This document shows positions 28,437 to 38,241 of a stretch of 64,000 nt of DNA, piece by piece. Origin of the DNA: Paenibacillus popilliae ATCC 14706. GTDB taxonomy: Bacteria; Bacillota; Bacilli; Paenibacillales; Paenibacillaceae. The DNA is taken from contig NZ_BALG01000185.1 of assembly GCF_000315235.1 (NCBI RefSeq), forward strand, positions 96,280 through 160,279. Direction: 5' to 3'. Position 1 is the first letter of the stretch. Every line of letters begins with the position of its first letter. Made by a program: the position numbers and the translations under genes. The notes under the pieces were generated by a model. It worked only from the letters and a program-made list of their open reading frames with translations. It searched no databases and was not told the origin of the DNA.

Positions 28437-28901
28437 TTGACGCACCATTCACATGATTCGTCCAACGCTTTACCGTGCAGCAGCATGCCCTCCTATAATA
28501 CGCGTGATCTGCTGGTCCACGACGATATTATAGCGAAGGCGAAGCAGCTTGCCGAGATGATTTGCATGACGGATGAAGTTATTCATTACCAGAAGGCGGA
28601 GAAGCTCGTCCAGAAGCATGAACGGGTGCAGGAGCTTATCTCGTCCATGAAGAAGAAGCAGAAGGAAATTGTCGCCTTCGAATCGTTCCAGAATCAGGCG
28701 ATGGTGGACAAAATCGAACAGGAAATCGACGAGCTGCAGCAGGAGCTCGACAATATCCCGCTCGTCTTGGAATTCCAGCAGAGCCAGACCGATGTGAACT
28801 ACATGCTGCAGCTTGTCATGTCTGTCATTCGGGATACGGTTGCCGAGAAGATTGATGTCGAGGCAGCGACCCTAGATGCTCCACAGACGTGCAGCGACTA
28901 A
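28437..28901 (+). CDS. ricA: RicA (YmcA), Y-complex subunit
   Basis: 154-residue helical protein related to Bacillus RicA/YmcA, which with RicF and RicT forms an iron-sulfur complex that directs RNase Y in mRNA maturation and supports competence, biofilm and sporulation. The core VHDDIIAKAKQLAEMICMTDEV...LVLEFQQSQTDVNYMLQLVMSVI fits the family. The C-terminal Cys in PQTCSD corresponds to the cluster-binding Cys near the end of YmcA. The TTG at 28437 follows GGGAGAGG and gives an N-terminal extension with an extra Cys14. An ATG at codon 17 would remove it but lacks a ribosome site. Confidence 0.85.
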   Translation: MTHHSHDSSNALPCSSMPSYNTRDLLVHDDIIAKAKQLAEMICMTDEVIHYQKAEKLVQKHERVQELISSMKKKQKEIVAFESFQNQAMVDKIEQEIDELQQELDNIPLVLEFQQSQTDVNYMLQLVMSVIRDTVAEKIDVEAATLDAPQTCSD

Positions 28902-28933
28902 GCGGAGAACGAAGCGATATTAATAGATCAGCC

Positions 28934-28985
28934 GAGGCGGGCTTCCATCCCTGATTCTACAAGGGAAGGAGGCCTGTTCGTTTAG
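28934..28985 (+). terminator. Terminator after ricA
   Basis: GGGCTTCC-ATCCCT pairs with AGGGAA-GGAGGCC around 28939-28973, then GTTCGTTT. The 28986-29123 leader of pncA contains an inverted repeat TTGACA/TGTCA at 29052-29068 that could bind a regulator. Confidence 0.55.
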
Positions 28986-29123
28986 GATGAAAGGGGCTTT
29001 TAGATAAGTGATATGCACCTGTCTTCCCCGGAACATTGGCGAGTTGAACATTTGACATCAATTTGTCATAATGACGTTAAGCTTATCATTGCCCTTACTG
29101 GGCTGAAGAGGAGACGATTCGCG

Positions 29124-29666
29124 ATGAAAGCATTAGTCGTCATTGATTACACGTATGATTTTGTCATCGGTCGGCTTCCGTGCGGACAGCCGGCTATTGA
29201 CATTGAACGCCGGATTGCGGAGCTAACCGAGCAATTCGTCGCTTGCGGCGAATTCGTGGTCATATCCGCGGACATTCACGACGAGCAGGACCCGTATCAT
29301 CCGGAGACCGCGCTGTTCCCGTCGCACAATATTCGCGGGACGGAAGGCCGCGAGCTGTACGGCGCTCTGCGGGAGGTACATGAACGCCATGCCTCGGCGA
29401 TATACTGGATGGACAAAACCCGGTACAGCTCCTTTTGCGGCACAGATCTCGACTTGCGGCTGCGGGCGCGCGGGGTGAAGGAAGTCCACCTGGTTGGGGT
29501 CTGCACGGATATTTGCGTGCTGCATACGGCGATTGAGGCGTATAATCTCGGTTATCGCATCGTCGTGCACGAGGATGCGGTCGCTTCATTCCATGCCGAG
29601 GCGCATCGCTGGGCGCTGGAGCATGTCCGCAATACGCTGGGTGCTCAAGTCGTCAGCGGATATTGA
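29124..29666 (+). CDS. pncA: Nicotinamidase / cysteine hydrolase
   Basis: Converts nicotinamide to nicotinate for NAD salvage. 180 residues with the isochorismatase-like catalytic triad: Asp8 (VVIDYTYDF), Lys98 (DKTRYSSF) and Cys131 (GVCTDICVLHTA), and metal ligands in ADIHDEQDPYHPE (Asp50, His52, His59). Fifty-seven bases before pncB, which uses its product. GAAGAGGAGACG precedes the ATG at 29124. The longer start at 29013 is rejected. The small-molecule substrate is inferred from the pncB neighbour. Confidence 0.87.
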   Translation: MKALVVIDYTYDFVIGRLPCGQPAIDIERRIAELTEQFVACGEFVVISADIHDEQDPYHPETALFPSHNIRGTEGRELYGALREVHERHASAIYWMDKTRYSSFCGTDLDLRLRARGVKEVHLVGVCTDICVLHTAIEAYNLGYRIVVHEDAVASFHAEAHRWALEHVRNTLGAQVVSGY

Positions 29667-29723
29667 TGGATAAGTGGCTCGGGTCGAGGAAAAGCAAAGC
29701 ACCTCAGAAAGAAGGATGAAATA

Positions 29724-31223
29724 ATGAATGCGTCAATGGCATTGCATACCGACAAATATCAGATCAATATGATGTATGCGCATTGGAAGCATGGCACGCA
29801 CAATCAGAAAACGGTGTTCGAAGCGTTTTTCCGCAAGCTGCCCTTCCATAACGGGTACGCCGTGTTTGCCGGCCTGGAGCGGATTATCGAGTATATGGAG
29901 CAGCTCCGCTTCACGGAGGAGGATATCGCGTATTTGCGCGAACAGGAGGAAGAGTACGACGAAGCGTTTCTGCAGGAGCTGATCAACTTTTGCTTCACCG
30001 GCCGCATCGATGCGGTTCGGGAAGGAACGCTCGTGTTCGCGAATGAACCGCTTATTCGCGTGGAAGGACGGGTCTTCGAGACGCAACTGATTGAGACGGC
30101 ACTACTTAATTTCATGAACTTCCAGACCTTAATCGCGACGAAGGCGTCCCGGATCAAGTATGTGGCGGGCAATGATATTTTGATGGAATTCGGGACGAGA
30201 CGGGCGCAGGAAGCGGATGCCGCGCTCTGGGGAGCGCGGGCCGCGTACTTGGCGGGTTTCCATGCGACTTCCAATATGCTGGCAGGCCGTCGCTTCGGAA
30301 TTCCAACGAAGGGAACACACGCGCATGCGTGGGTGCAGAGCTTCGAGAACGAGCAAGAGGCGTTCCAAGCATTCGCCGAGGCGCTCCCGAATCAGGTGAC
30401 GCTGCTGGTAGACACCTATGATACGCTGCACAGCGGCATTCCGAACGCGATCCAGACCGGCAAGGAATTGGCGAAGCGAGGCAAGAAGCTGCAGGCGATT
30501 CGCCTCGACAGCGGGGATTTGGCGTATTTGTCAATCGAAGCCCGCCGGATGCTGGATGAGGCCGGCTTGAACGAGGTTCAGATCGTCGCTTCCAACGATT
30601 TGGATGAGTACACGATCTCGGATCTGAAGCTGCAGGGAGCGCGCGTAGATATGTGGGGTGTTGGCACACAGTTGATTACCGCCGCAGATCAGCCGTCTCT
30701 CGGCGGAGTGTACAAGCTGGTATCCCGTGAGGTCGACGGGGTAATGCAGCCGACGATCAAAATATCGGCCAATCCGGAAAAAGTGACGACGCCGGGCAAG
30801 AAGGACGTCTACCGCATCATTCATAAGAAAAAGAAAAAAGCGATTGCTGATTACATCTGCCTTACAGAGGAAGATGACGTCGAACGCCGCGCCCAAATCA
30901 AGCTGTTCGATCCGGTACATCCGTATCTTTATAAATATGTCGAGCACTACGACGCCGAGAAGCTGCTGCATCCGATCTATCGGGATGGGAGGCTGGTGTA
31001 TGAGCGGCCGCCGCTGAACGAGATTCGCCAATATCATTGCGAGCAGTTGCAGCTGTTCTGGCCGGAATACTTGCGCAAGACGAATCCGGAGCGCTATCAT
31101 GTTGACATCAGCACGAAGGCGTGGCAGATGAAGCATGATATGATCGAGTCTTGTGTACAGGAGCAGGAGCAGTGGATGCGTATTTTGCGGGAGAACGGGG
31201 ACGACGGTGCCAAAGGCCGTTAA
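29724..31223 (+). CDS. pncB: Nicotinate phosphoribosyltransferase
   Basis: 499-residue enzyme joining nicotinate and PRPP to give nicotinate mononucleotide. The N-terminus LHTDKYQINMMYAHWKHG and EAFFRKLPFHNGYAVFAGLERI, EFGTRRAQEADAALWGARAAYLAGF and the phosphate-binding QGARVDMWGVGTQLITAADQPSLGGVYKLV are family hallmarks. AGAAAGAAGGATG precedes the ATG. It forms a salvage unit with pncA, complementing the CinA NMN deamidase encoded upstream. Confidence 0.93.
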   Translation: MNASMALHTDKYQINMMYAHWKHGTHNQKTVFEAFFRKLPFHNGYAVFAGLERIIEYMEQLRFTEEDIAYLREQEEEYDEAFLQELINFCFTGRIDAVREGTLVFANEPLIRVEGRVFETQLIETALLNFMNFQTLIATKASRIKYVAGNDILMEFGTRRAQEADAALWGARAAYLAGFHATSNMLAGRRFGIPTKGTHAHAWVQSFENEQEAFQAFAEALPNQVTLLVDTYDTLHSGIPNAIQTGKELAKRGKKLQAIRLDSGDLAYLSIEARRMLDEAGLNEVQIVASNDLDEYTISDLKLQGARVDMWGVGTQLITAADQPSLGGVYKLVSREVDGVMQPTIKISANPEKVTTPGKKDVYRIIHKKKKKAIADYICLTEEDDVERRAQIKLFDPVHPYLYKYVEHYDAEKLLHPIYRDGRLVYERPPLNEIRQYHCEQLQLFWPEYLRKTNPERYHVDISTKAWQMKHDMIESCVQEQEQWMRILRENGDDGAKGR

Positions 31224-31328
31224 GGTGAATAGGTACCAAGCGGCTAATGACAAGCCTGCTGGGATCCTGCGTCGGATGTTGGCTTGGAGGTAGGGTACAT
31301 CAATAGTCGCCCGCGCAATTCGGTTCAG

Positions 31329-31410
31329 ATAACCGATAAGGTGATGAAATTCACATGAAAAGTTGGATGGCAAGTTATGGGATGCCATAAATGTTATGGT
31401 AACCGATAAC
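31329..31410 (+). repeat. Repeat-dense non-coding segment
   Basis: TAACCGATAA occurs twice in direct orientation (31330-31339 and 31400-31409, offset 70). Between them lies a perfect inverted repeat TTATGG-gatg-CCATAA (31375-31390) and a further GTTATGG. GTGA...TCAC lies just upstream. The arrangement looks like an operator cluster for something downstream, but the regulated gene is not obvious. Confidence 0.5.
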
Positions 31411-31548
31411 GCGACAATACAATGAGATTCGATAGCGTTACGTCAGACAACGAACAGAGGAACAAATTAGCGGGCAGGTTGTTCGATAGAGGAGACGAGA
31501 TAGCGCATACAGCTGAATTTTTCTGGTCCGGATCGGGGAGAGAAGACG

Positions 31549-31824
31549 ATGAGTGCAAGGATCCCTTTCTATTTACCACCGTTATGTTTTTTACTAGGTG
31601 TATGTTTTTTCGGGGGGACGATTCGGATTTTTATTTGGATTACCTCTCCATTATTCCCGTGCCTGTCCATTTGGCTCCCCAGCCTGGGCGGGTGTTTTAT
31701 TTTTTTAACCATGAGTGCTTCTCCTATCATCCTGACCTCTCTGACCCTTGACAGCGTATCTGCCTGGCGCATCATATCCGCATCTGGCCCAACGCATCGA
31801 CCCTTCGACGTTTTTCCGACATAG
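31549..31824 (+). CDS. Possible hydrophobic protein, doubtful
   Basis: 91 codons, MSARIPFYLPPLCFLLGVCFFGGTIRIFIWITS..., hydrophobic in the first half and unstructured at the end. GGGGAGAG seven bases before the ATG is the only support. No family is recognised, and codon use does not resemble the neighbours. It overlaps the 3' end of an equally doubtful frame on the other strand. May be chance. Confidence 0.25.
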   Translation: MSARIPFYLPPLCFLLGVCFFGGTIRIFIWITSPLFPCLSIWLPSLGGCFIFLTMSASPIILTSLTLDSVSAWRIISASGPTHRPFDVFPT

Positions 31825-32464
31825 CCAATTTAAGTATCTGCAAATCCATGTATTGCTTACGCTTCCGCCGCAAGTCCTCTGGAAAGTCCATACATCAGCG
31901 TCAAGAGGCAACTCCTCATTAAGTACAAGCATCTGTAGACGTCCCCGAATCTGTGCAACCTCTCGACGCTTCTCCGAATCAATATCCCGTAGCTGAAACA
32001 AAAAGTTTTGGCACTGTATAAACTTGTCCGGATCGCCTTGCTGCAAAACACGCCAAAAAACCGAGTCATGTACAAAGCGTGTAACCAAATGTGTCCAGAG
32101 CATCGACAGACGATCATAGCGTAAAAGGTAATCCAATGAAAACCCTTGTTTCTCCTGTAGCTGCATTAGCAAACTCCCGCATAAAATCACGATGCACTTC
32201 AAATTCACAGTTCCACACACCTATCACCAAAGTATACAGTCCCAAATTCGTCAGTGCCCCTTTTACCAATCCGGGTACAGATCCGTGCGGTAGGGCCATC
32301 ATGGCGGAGGAGGGCGTGGTAGCGGCGTAGACGTACGCGGATCCGCTTCCGGCACGTGCGAAACGGAGTTGCTTCATCCTACCGCGATGGTGCCGCATAT
32401 GCATGCAATCTGCCTGAGCGGGGGCACGCATTCGGGCTGGAAACCACTCACGGCACATTATCAA
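31705..32464 (-). pseudogene. Broken minus-strand reading frame, unrecognised
   Basis: Two overlapping minus frames together read like one protein with a shift at about 32120-32160. The upstream part (32464 to 32114) contains ALPHGSVPGLVKGALTNLGLYTLVIGVWNCEFEVHRDFMREFANAATGETRVF. The downstream part (to 31705) contains LDYLLRYDRLSMLWTHLVTRFVHDSVFWRVLQQGDPDKFIQCQNFLFQLRDIDSEKRREVAQIRGRLQMLVLNEELPLDADVW. Both have protein-like composition, but I do not recognise a family. It lies just downstream of ldh on the same strand. Could also be two unrelated remnants. Confidence 0.4.
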
Positions 32465-32566
32465 CCCGGTTACGGTCGTCGAATCCGCGGGGACGCGCCA
32501 TTGGACGGCGCAGCCGCCGCAATAAGGGGCAAAAGCGCACCGGACAGAATGCCGGCACGCTCAGGC

Positions 32567-33592
<1,026 letters not shown>

Positions 33593-33607
33593 TTATGCTG
33601 ATACTTT

Positions 33608-33623
33608 AAATTGTAAACAATTT
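33608..33623. promoter_or_regulatory. AT-rich palindrome upstream of ldh
   Basis: AAATTGT-aa-ACAATTT, a perfect 7-bp inverted repeat, lies about 90 bases upstream of ldh. Its bases do not match the TTGTGA..TCACAA pattern of Rex, so the regulator is unknown. Confidence 0.4.
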
Positions 33624-33674
33624 GAAGGTAACAATTCAAATTCAAATGAAAAAAAGATTAAAAACTGTCTTTTA

Positions 33675-33696
33675 ATAGGGTGGGGGGGTATGTTAT
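33675..33696 (+). promoter_or_regulatory. CsoR operator of csoR-copZ
   Basis: ATAGGGT-ggg-GGGGTAT-gTTAT. The same pattern ATAGGGT-N3-GGGGTAT-N-TTAT recurs before copA. GC-rich runs flanked by TA are typical of CsoR-binding sites, and it overlaps the promoter region. Confidence 0.75.
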
Positions 33697-33721
33697 TATA
33701 GGTGCAAGAGGTGGTGATAAG

Positions 33722-34099
33722 ATGAGTTTCCGAGAAGACGTGCTTATCAACAACGATGAAGCTAGCGGCATGGAGGATGCGTCCGGCGAGACGTACTGCC
33801 ATCGCCGCGAGGCAACGGGCGAACGGAAGAGCCATCATTCGGCTGAGATGAAGAAGAAGCTCATTCATCGTCTGAACCGCATCGAAGGACAAGTGCGCGG
33901 CGTCAAGGCAATGATCGACAAGGATACGTATTGCGATGATGTGCTGCATCAGATCGCGTCGATGCAATCGGCGTTGTATTCCGTCGGACGGCTCCTGCTC
34001 GAAGGCCATATGAAGAGCTGCGTCTTCGAACGGCTTCAGGAAGGCGATGATGAAGTCATTGACGAGCTGCTGGTTACGATACACAAATTATTGAAATAA
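33722..34099 (+). CDS. csoR: Copper-sensing repressor CsoR
   Basis: 125-residue helical DNA-binding repressor released by Cu(I). The copper ligands Cys71, His96 and Cys100 have exactly the CsoR spacing (25 and 4). KKKLIHRLNRIEGQVRGVKAMIDKDTYCDDVLHQIASMQSAL is the family core. The ATG at 33722 follows AGAGGTGGTG. A longer in-frame GTG-region start at 33680 overlaps the operator. It has an N-terminal extension of about 40 residues with extra His/Cys. Cotranscribed with copZ. Confidence 0.92.
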   Translation: MSFREDVLINNDEASGMEDASGETYCHRREATGERKSHHSAEMKKKLIHRLNRIEGQVRGVKAMIDKDTYCDDVLHQIASMQSALYSVGRLLLEGHMKSCVFERLQEGDDEVIDELLVTIHKLLK

Positions 34100-34164
34100 C
34101 AGGCATGTTCAAAAAGGTCGTACTTTTTGCACAACTTATCATACATCCTGAGGAGGAATGGACA

Positions 34165-34368
34165 ATGATTCAAGTAACTTGGAAGGTAGAAGGCATGACA
34201 TGCGGACACTGCAAGCAGGCGGTCGAGAAGGCTGTTCAAGAGGCCGGCGGCGAAGCACAGGTCGATCTCGGCTCCAAGCAGGTGAAGATTTTGTACGATG
34301 AGGCGAAGGTTCAGCCAGAGAAGATTCGGGAAGCGATCGAGGATCAAGGCTACGACGTCATCTCATAA
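34165..34368 (+). CDS. copZ: Copper chaperone CopZ
   Basis: 67-residue HMA-domain protein with the Cu(I)-binding motif GMTCGHC near the N-terminus, delivering copper to CopA. GAGGAGG precedes the ATG at 34165. The longer frame from 34105 is rejected. It lies 65 bases after csoR under the same operator. Confidence 0.92.
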   Translation: MIQVTWKVEGMTCGHCKQAVEKAVQEAGGEAQVDLGSKQVKILYDEAKVQPEKIREAIEDQGYDVIS

Positions 34369-34415
34369 GACGGATGAGGCGGACTTGGTCTGCTGGTAAT
34401 CCTGCATGATACAGG

Positions 34416-34442
34416 AACTCCTTGCGGGGAGTTTTCTTTTTC
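34416..34442 (+). terminator. Terminator between copZ and copA
   Basis: AACTCC (34416-34421) pairs with GGAGTT (34428-34433), followed by TTCTTTTTC. It explains why copA has its own operator. Confidence 0.8.
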
Positions 34443-34451
34443 AATATTCAC

Positions 34452-34473
34452 ATAGGGTATAGGGGTATATTAT
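34452..34473 (+). promoter_or_regulatory. CsoR operator of copA
   Basis: ATAGGGT-ata-GGGGTAT-aTTAT, identical outside three central bases and one further base to the csoR operator at 33675-33696. Confidence 0.75.
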
Positions 34474-34491
34474 AAATGGGAGGAACACAAA

Positions 34492-36894
34492 ATGGCTTCC
34501 AAGCAGCAGACCGTCAAAATCGAAGGCATGACCTGTGCCGCTTGCGCCACCCGGATCGAAAAAGGATTGATCCGGATGGACGGCGTCGTGAAAGCGAACG
34601 TGAATTTGGCGGCAGAGCAAGCTACGGTGGAGTATGACGAAAGACAGCTCTCGCTTCAGCAGGTTGCGGAAAAGATTGAGAAGCTGGGCTATAAGGTTCC
34701 AGCGGAGACGCTTGATGTGGACATCGAAGGGATGACCTGCGCGGCGTGCGCAACACGGATTGAGAAGGGGTTGAAGCGTCTGCCGGGGGTTGACTCCGCC
34801 AATGTCAATCTGGCCGCCGAATCAGCCCGCATTACCTTTATCGGCTTGCATCCGGAGGACATATTGTGCAAGCTTGAGCAGCTCGGCTATAAGGGCAAGG
34901 TGAAGACGGGGGAAGCAGGAGCGGAGGGGGCGTTGAACCGAACTGCGATCCGGCTGCGCAATTCGTTCATCATTTCCGCCATCTTGTCGGTGCCGCTGCT
35001 CTGGTCGATGGCAGGGCACTTCTCATTCACCTCGTGGATCTGGGTGCCGGAGTGGTTCATGAATCCTTGGGTGCAGATGATATTGGCCGCGCCCGTCCAG
35101 TTCATTATCGGCGCCCGCTTCTACAGCGGGGCGTACAAGGCGCTGCGCAACGGCAGCGCGAATATGGACGTGCTCGTGGCCATCGGAACGTCAGCCGCCT
35201 ATTTCTATAGCGTCTATCTCGTATGGGAATGGACACGAGGGGAATCTCATCATCCGGACATGTACTTCGAGACGAGTGCGGTGCTGATTACCCTTATCCT
35301 GCTCGGGAAATGGTTCGAAGCGGCAGCCAAGGGGCGCACTTCGCAAGCAATACGCGTCCTGATCGGCCTGCGAGCGAAGACGGCCACCGTCATCCGCGAC
35401 GGGATCGAGCAGGAAGTGCCGGTCGATGATGTTCATGTCGGCGACTGCATTATCGTGCGGCCTGGTTCGAAGATACCGGTCGACGGCATCGTGCTCGACG
35501 GCACCTCGACGATCGACGAATCGATGCTGACCGGCGAAAGCGTCCCGATTGAGAAGCAGCCGGGGGACCGCGTGTACGGCGCGACGGTGAACGCGCAGGG
35601 GGCCTTCACGATGGAAGTGACACAGGTCGGCGCCGATACTGCGCTGGCGCAAATTATCCGTATCGTCGAGGAAGCGCAGGGCTCGAAGGCGCCGATACAG
35701 CGCATAGCCGACAAAATATCCGGTGTCTTCGTGCCGATTGTTGTCGGTATCGCTATTGTCGTCTTCGGCCTGTGGTACTTCGCCATTGCACCGGGCAATG
35801 GCGGGGAGGCGTTGGGGAAGTTGATTGCCGTGCTGGTTATTGCCTGCCCTTGCGCGCTTGGTCTGGCAACGCCGACCTCGATTATGGCCGGGACGGGCCG
35901 TGCAGCCGAATATGGCATACTGTTCCGCGGCGGCGAGCATCTGGAAGGAGCGTACCGGGTGCAGACCGTCGTGCTTGACAAGACGGGCACCGTAACCGAG
36001 GGCGAGCCTTCCCTTACCGACTTCATCGCGAATGATCCGGAACGCGAGCAAGAGCTGGCGCTCTGGGTGGCTTCCGCCGAGCGACGATCGGAACACCCGC
36101 TCGCCCGGGCGATCGTGAAGGGCCTTGACGCCCGCGGCCTGCCGGGGATTGCGCCGGAATCGTTCCAGGCCGAGCCCGGCTTCGGCATTACCGCGCGGGT
36201 TGACGGGCATGAAATCGTCATTGGCACACGGAACCTGTTGCGGAAGCAGGGCATTGATGCGGAGGAAGCCGAAGCGGAGTTGCAGCGACTGGAGATCGAA
36301 GGCAAGACGGCGATGCTCGTCGCGGTTGACGGGCGCTGGGAAGGCATCGTGGCGGTAGCGGATCAGGTCAAGACATCCTCGCAGGCAGCGATTAGCCGCC
36401 TACACGGCATGGACATTCGCGTCGTCATGATGACGGGGGACAATGAGCGAACGGCGCGTGCCATCGCCACCCAGGTCGGGCTGGACGACGTGTTCGCCGA
36501 GGTTCTTCCCGAACAGAAGGCACAGCATATCCGCGAGCTGCAGCAGAACGGCACCGTCGTTGCGATGGTAGGCGACGGCATCAACGATGCGCCAGCCCTG
36601 GCGGCGGCGGATATTGGATTCGCGATTGGCACCGGAACGGATGTGGCGATGGAGACGGCAGGCGTAACCCTGATGCGCGGAGACTTGAACGGCATCGCCG
36701 ACGCGATGGAGATGAGCCGGCGGACGATGCGGAACATCAAGCAGAATCTGTTCTGGGCACTTATCTACAACAGTCTGGGCATCCCGGTGGCAGCGGCCGG
36801 CCTGCTGGCTCCTTGGCTTGCGGGTGCGGCGATGGCCTTCAGCTCCGTATCGGTCGTGCTCAATGCGCTGCGGCTGCAACGCGTCAAGCTGTAA
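34492..36894 (+). CDS. copA: Copper-exporting P-type ATPase CopA
   Basis: 800-residue P1B-1 ATPase that pumps Cu(I) out of the cell. Two N-terminal HMA domains each carry [15 protein letters not shown]. The membrane CPC motif is at 452-454 ([13 protein letters not shown]), the phosphorylated Asp496 lies in [10 protein letters not shown], the actuator TGES loop reads SMLTGESVP, the HP dipeptide is in SEHPLARAI, and [10 protein letters not shown] closes the hinge. The C-terminal membrane helices contain [28 protein letters not shown] precedes the ATG. Copper-induced through CsoR. Confidence 0.96.
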   Translation: MASKQQTVKIEGMTCAACATRIEKGLIRMDGVVKANVNLAAEQATVEYDERQLSLQQVAEKIEKLGYKVPAETLDVDIEGMTCAACATRIEKGLKRLPGVDSANVNLAAESARITFIGLHPEDILCKLEQLGYKGKVKTGEAGAEGALNRTAIRLRNSFIISAILSVPLLWSMAGHFSFTSWIWVPEWFMNPWVQMILAAPVQFIIGARFYSGAYKALRNGSANMDVLVAIGTSAAYFYSVYLVWEWTRGESHHPDMYFETSAVLITLILLGKWFEAAAKGRTSQAIRVLIGLRAKTATVIRDGIEQEVPVDDVHVGDCIIVRPGSKIPVDGIVLDGTSTIDESMLTGESVPIEKQPGDRVYGATVNAQGAFTMEVTQVGADTALAQIIRIVEEAQGSKAPIQRIADKISGVFVPIVVGIAIVVFGLWYFAIAPGNGGEALGKLIAVLVIACPCALGLATPTSIMAGTGRAAEYGILFRGGEHLEGAYRVQTVVLDKTGTVTEGEPSLTDFIANDPEREQELALWVASAERRSEHPLARAIVKGLDARGLPGIAPESFQAEPGFGITARVDGHEIVIGTRNLLRKQGIDAEEAEAELQRLEIEGKTAMLVAVDGRWEGIVAVADQVKTSSQAAISRLHGMDIRVVMMTGDNERTARAIATQVGLDDVFAEVLPEQKAQHIRELQQNGTVVAMVGDGINDAPALAAADIGFAIGTGTDVAMETAGVTLMRGDLNGIADAMEMSRRTMRNIKQNLFWALIYNSLGIPVAAAGLLAPWLAGAAMAFSSVSVVLNALRLQRVKL

Positions 36895-36969
36895 ACGGAA
36901 AGTCGAGGTTTTCAATGCCGTGCCTGCATGGTATGATCATTACGGTCATAAGAATGAGGGAGAACGAGC

Positions 36970-37260
36970 ATGCACTTACGGGTGACAGCGGAAGCGATTC
37001 AACGCTTTCAAGCAGATTGGGGCTATAATGCAGGGGATACCGTGCGTATCTTCGTACGATATAGCGGATTCAGTGCATCCGGGCCCTATTCCTTCGGCAT
37101 GATGAAAGACCAGCCGCAGTATCCGGCGGTGTCGGAGACGGTAGAGGGAATTACCTTCTTCATGGAGGAGAACGATCTGTGGTTCCTTGATAACCGCGAG
37201 CTGGTGCTGGATGTGAACGGCGAAGACATCGTCATCGTCCATAACGGTATGGCGATCTGA
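36970..37260 (+). CDS. HesB/YadR/YfhF-like protein without cysteines
   Basis: 96-residue protein of the HesB-like (A-type iron-sulfur carrier) superfamily, MHLRVTAEAIQRFQADWGYNAGDTVRIFVRYSG. It lacks the three conserved cysteines of true A-type carriers, as usual for the Firmicute YfhF-like subgroup, so it is unlikely to hold a cluster. Function unknown. GAGGGAGAACG precedes the ATG. Followed by a terminator. Confidence 0.8.
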   Translation: MHLRVTAEAIQRFQADWGYNAGDTVRIFVRYSGFSASGPYSFGMMKDQPQYPAVSETVEGITFFMEENDLWFLDNRELVLDVNGEDIVIVHNGMAI

Positions 37261-37327
37261 TGGATACATTACAGGAGATACGTTCTTCTTCGAGGAGATG
37301 GAAGAATAGAAGCGTTGCAGATGGTAG

Positions 37328-37366
37328 CAAGACTGCCGGAATTATCCTGGCAGTCTTGTTTTGTTG
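37328..37366 (+). terminator. Terminator after the HesB-like gene
   Basis: CAAGACTGCC (37328-37337) pairs with GGCAGTCTTG (37349-37358), then TTTTGTTG. Confidence 0.88.
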
Positions 37367-37372
37367 TTCGCC

Positions 37373-37772
37373 ACAACTTGTCATACTGGCGCAACATAAC
37401 GGACACTAGGGAGGTCTGCAAGAATCATTTCCCCTAAATGAATTTCTGCGTTCAGCGTCAATGCAAGCTCAAATCAGAACTCGCGCAGATTGGCCCGCGA
37501 CAATGTATACGGCCTTCAAGGCAACGGTCATGTAGGGACGAGAATGATGATGGGAAGATGGATCTGTCTTTTGGGCGAAGCAGCCCCCTTCCGCTTTCGT
37601 TCCAACCAGCTTGCGCTGAGTTTTCTGAGTTTTCTCAGATTTTCTCCACAATAAGTACTGTCTTCATGTCTGCTTTTGTCAATGTCATTGTCTCCAATTC
37701 CGCAGCAATATCATCCTAAAAAGGTATGGAATTACATATCCACAGGGAAATAACAATTATTACAAAAATAAC
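37373..37772. other. Intergenic stretch, no gene seen
   Basis: About 400 bases with only short frames without ribosome sites. It contains GTTTTCTGAGTTTTCTCAG-like repeats near 37619-37640. Nothing convincing. Confidence 0.5.
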
Positions 37773-37801
37773 TTGTCATTCCGTACGCTTGCGTATATAA
37801 T
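37773..37801 (+). promoter_or_regulatory. Promoter of the metE riboswitch transcript
   Basis: TTGTCA (37773-37778), 17-bp spacer, TATAAT (37796-37801), placed about 60 bases before the cobalamin aptamer. Confidence 0.85.
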
Positions 37802-37861
37802 CATTCTCAACCGGGCTGCTGCCTGTGCTGAGGCGCAGTCCGATTTACAACATATAAGGGG

Positions 37862-38025
37862 AGCAGGTGCTTTGCGTAATAGCAAAGCTTAATAGGGAAA
37901 CCGTTCGAAGCCGACGCGTCCCGCCACTGTTACAGACGAGGTGCAGTTCAGGAAGCCACTGGTCGAACGACCGGGGAACGAGAAGGCCGCCGCCACCGAT
38001 GACGCTGAAGCCAGGAGACCTGCCT
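37862..38025 (+). promoter_or_regulatory. Cobalamin riboswitch
   Basis: Adenosylcobalamin-type aptamer with its conserved blocks in order: CAGGTGC, TTAATAGGGAA, CGTCCCGCCACTGT, GAAGCCACTGG (B12 box) and GAAGCCAGGAGACCTGCC. It lies in the metE leader. Cobalamin should turn off this B12-independent enzyme, which is the known logic in bacteria that also have MetH. The expression platform lies between 38026 and 38230; I could not define one clear terminator there. Confidence 0.95.
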
Positions 38026-38241
38026 GTTCTGACAGCACTGTTCGTACCTACGGGAGATAGGGAAGTGTTCGTAGCGGCCATATGCATCCAGGTTGCGGGA
38101 GATAGCCGGTCCCGAAGGAGCACGAAGACCTGCGGCACGGTGTATTGTGATTTTAATTCCTTGTTAACGGATATGAATTATCGATATTTTATTTCCCTGT
38201 ACTCCCGGTAGGAAGTTCCGCATAAGGAGAGGAGACACGAC

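Noticed and set aside
29052..29072. TTGACA with CATAAT before pncA as a promoter
   Set aside because: The spacer is only 9 bp. The sequence is better noted as an inverted repeat TTGACA/TGTCA of unknown role.
31569..31775. 68-codon basic frame on the minus strand
   Set aside because: No ribosome site, no recognised family, and overlaps other doubtful frames.
33608..33623. Rex-binding site for ldh
   Set aside because: The palindrome AAATTGT-aa-ACAATTT does not fit the TTGTGA-N6-TCACAA pattern.
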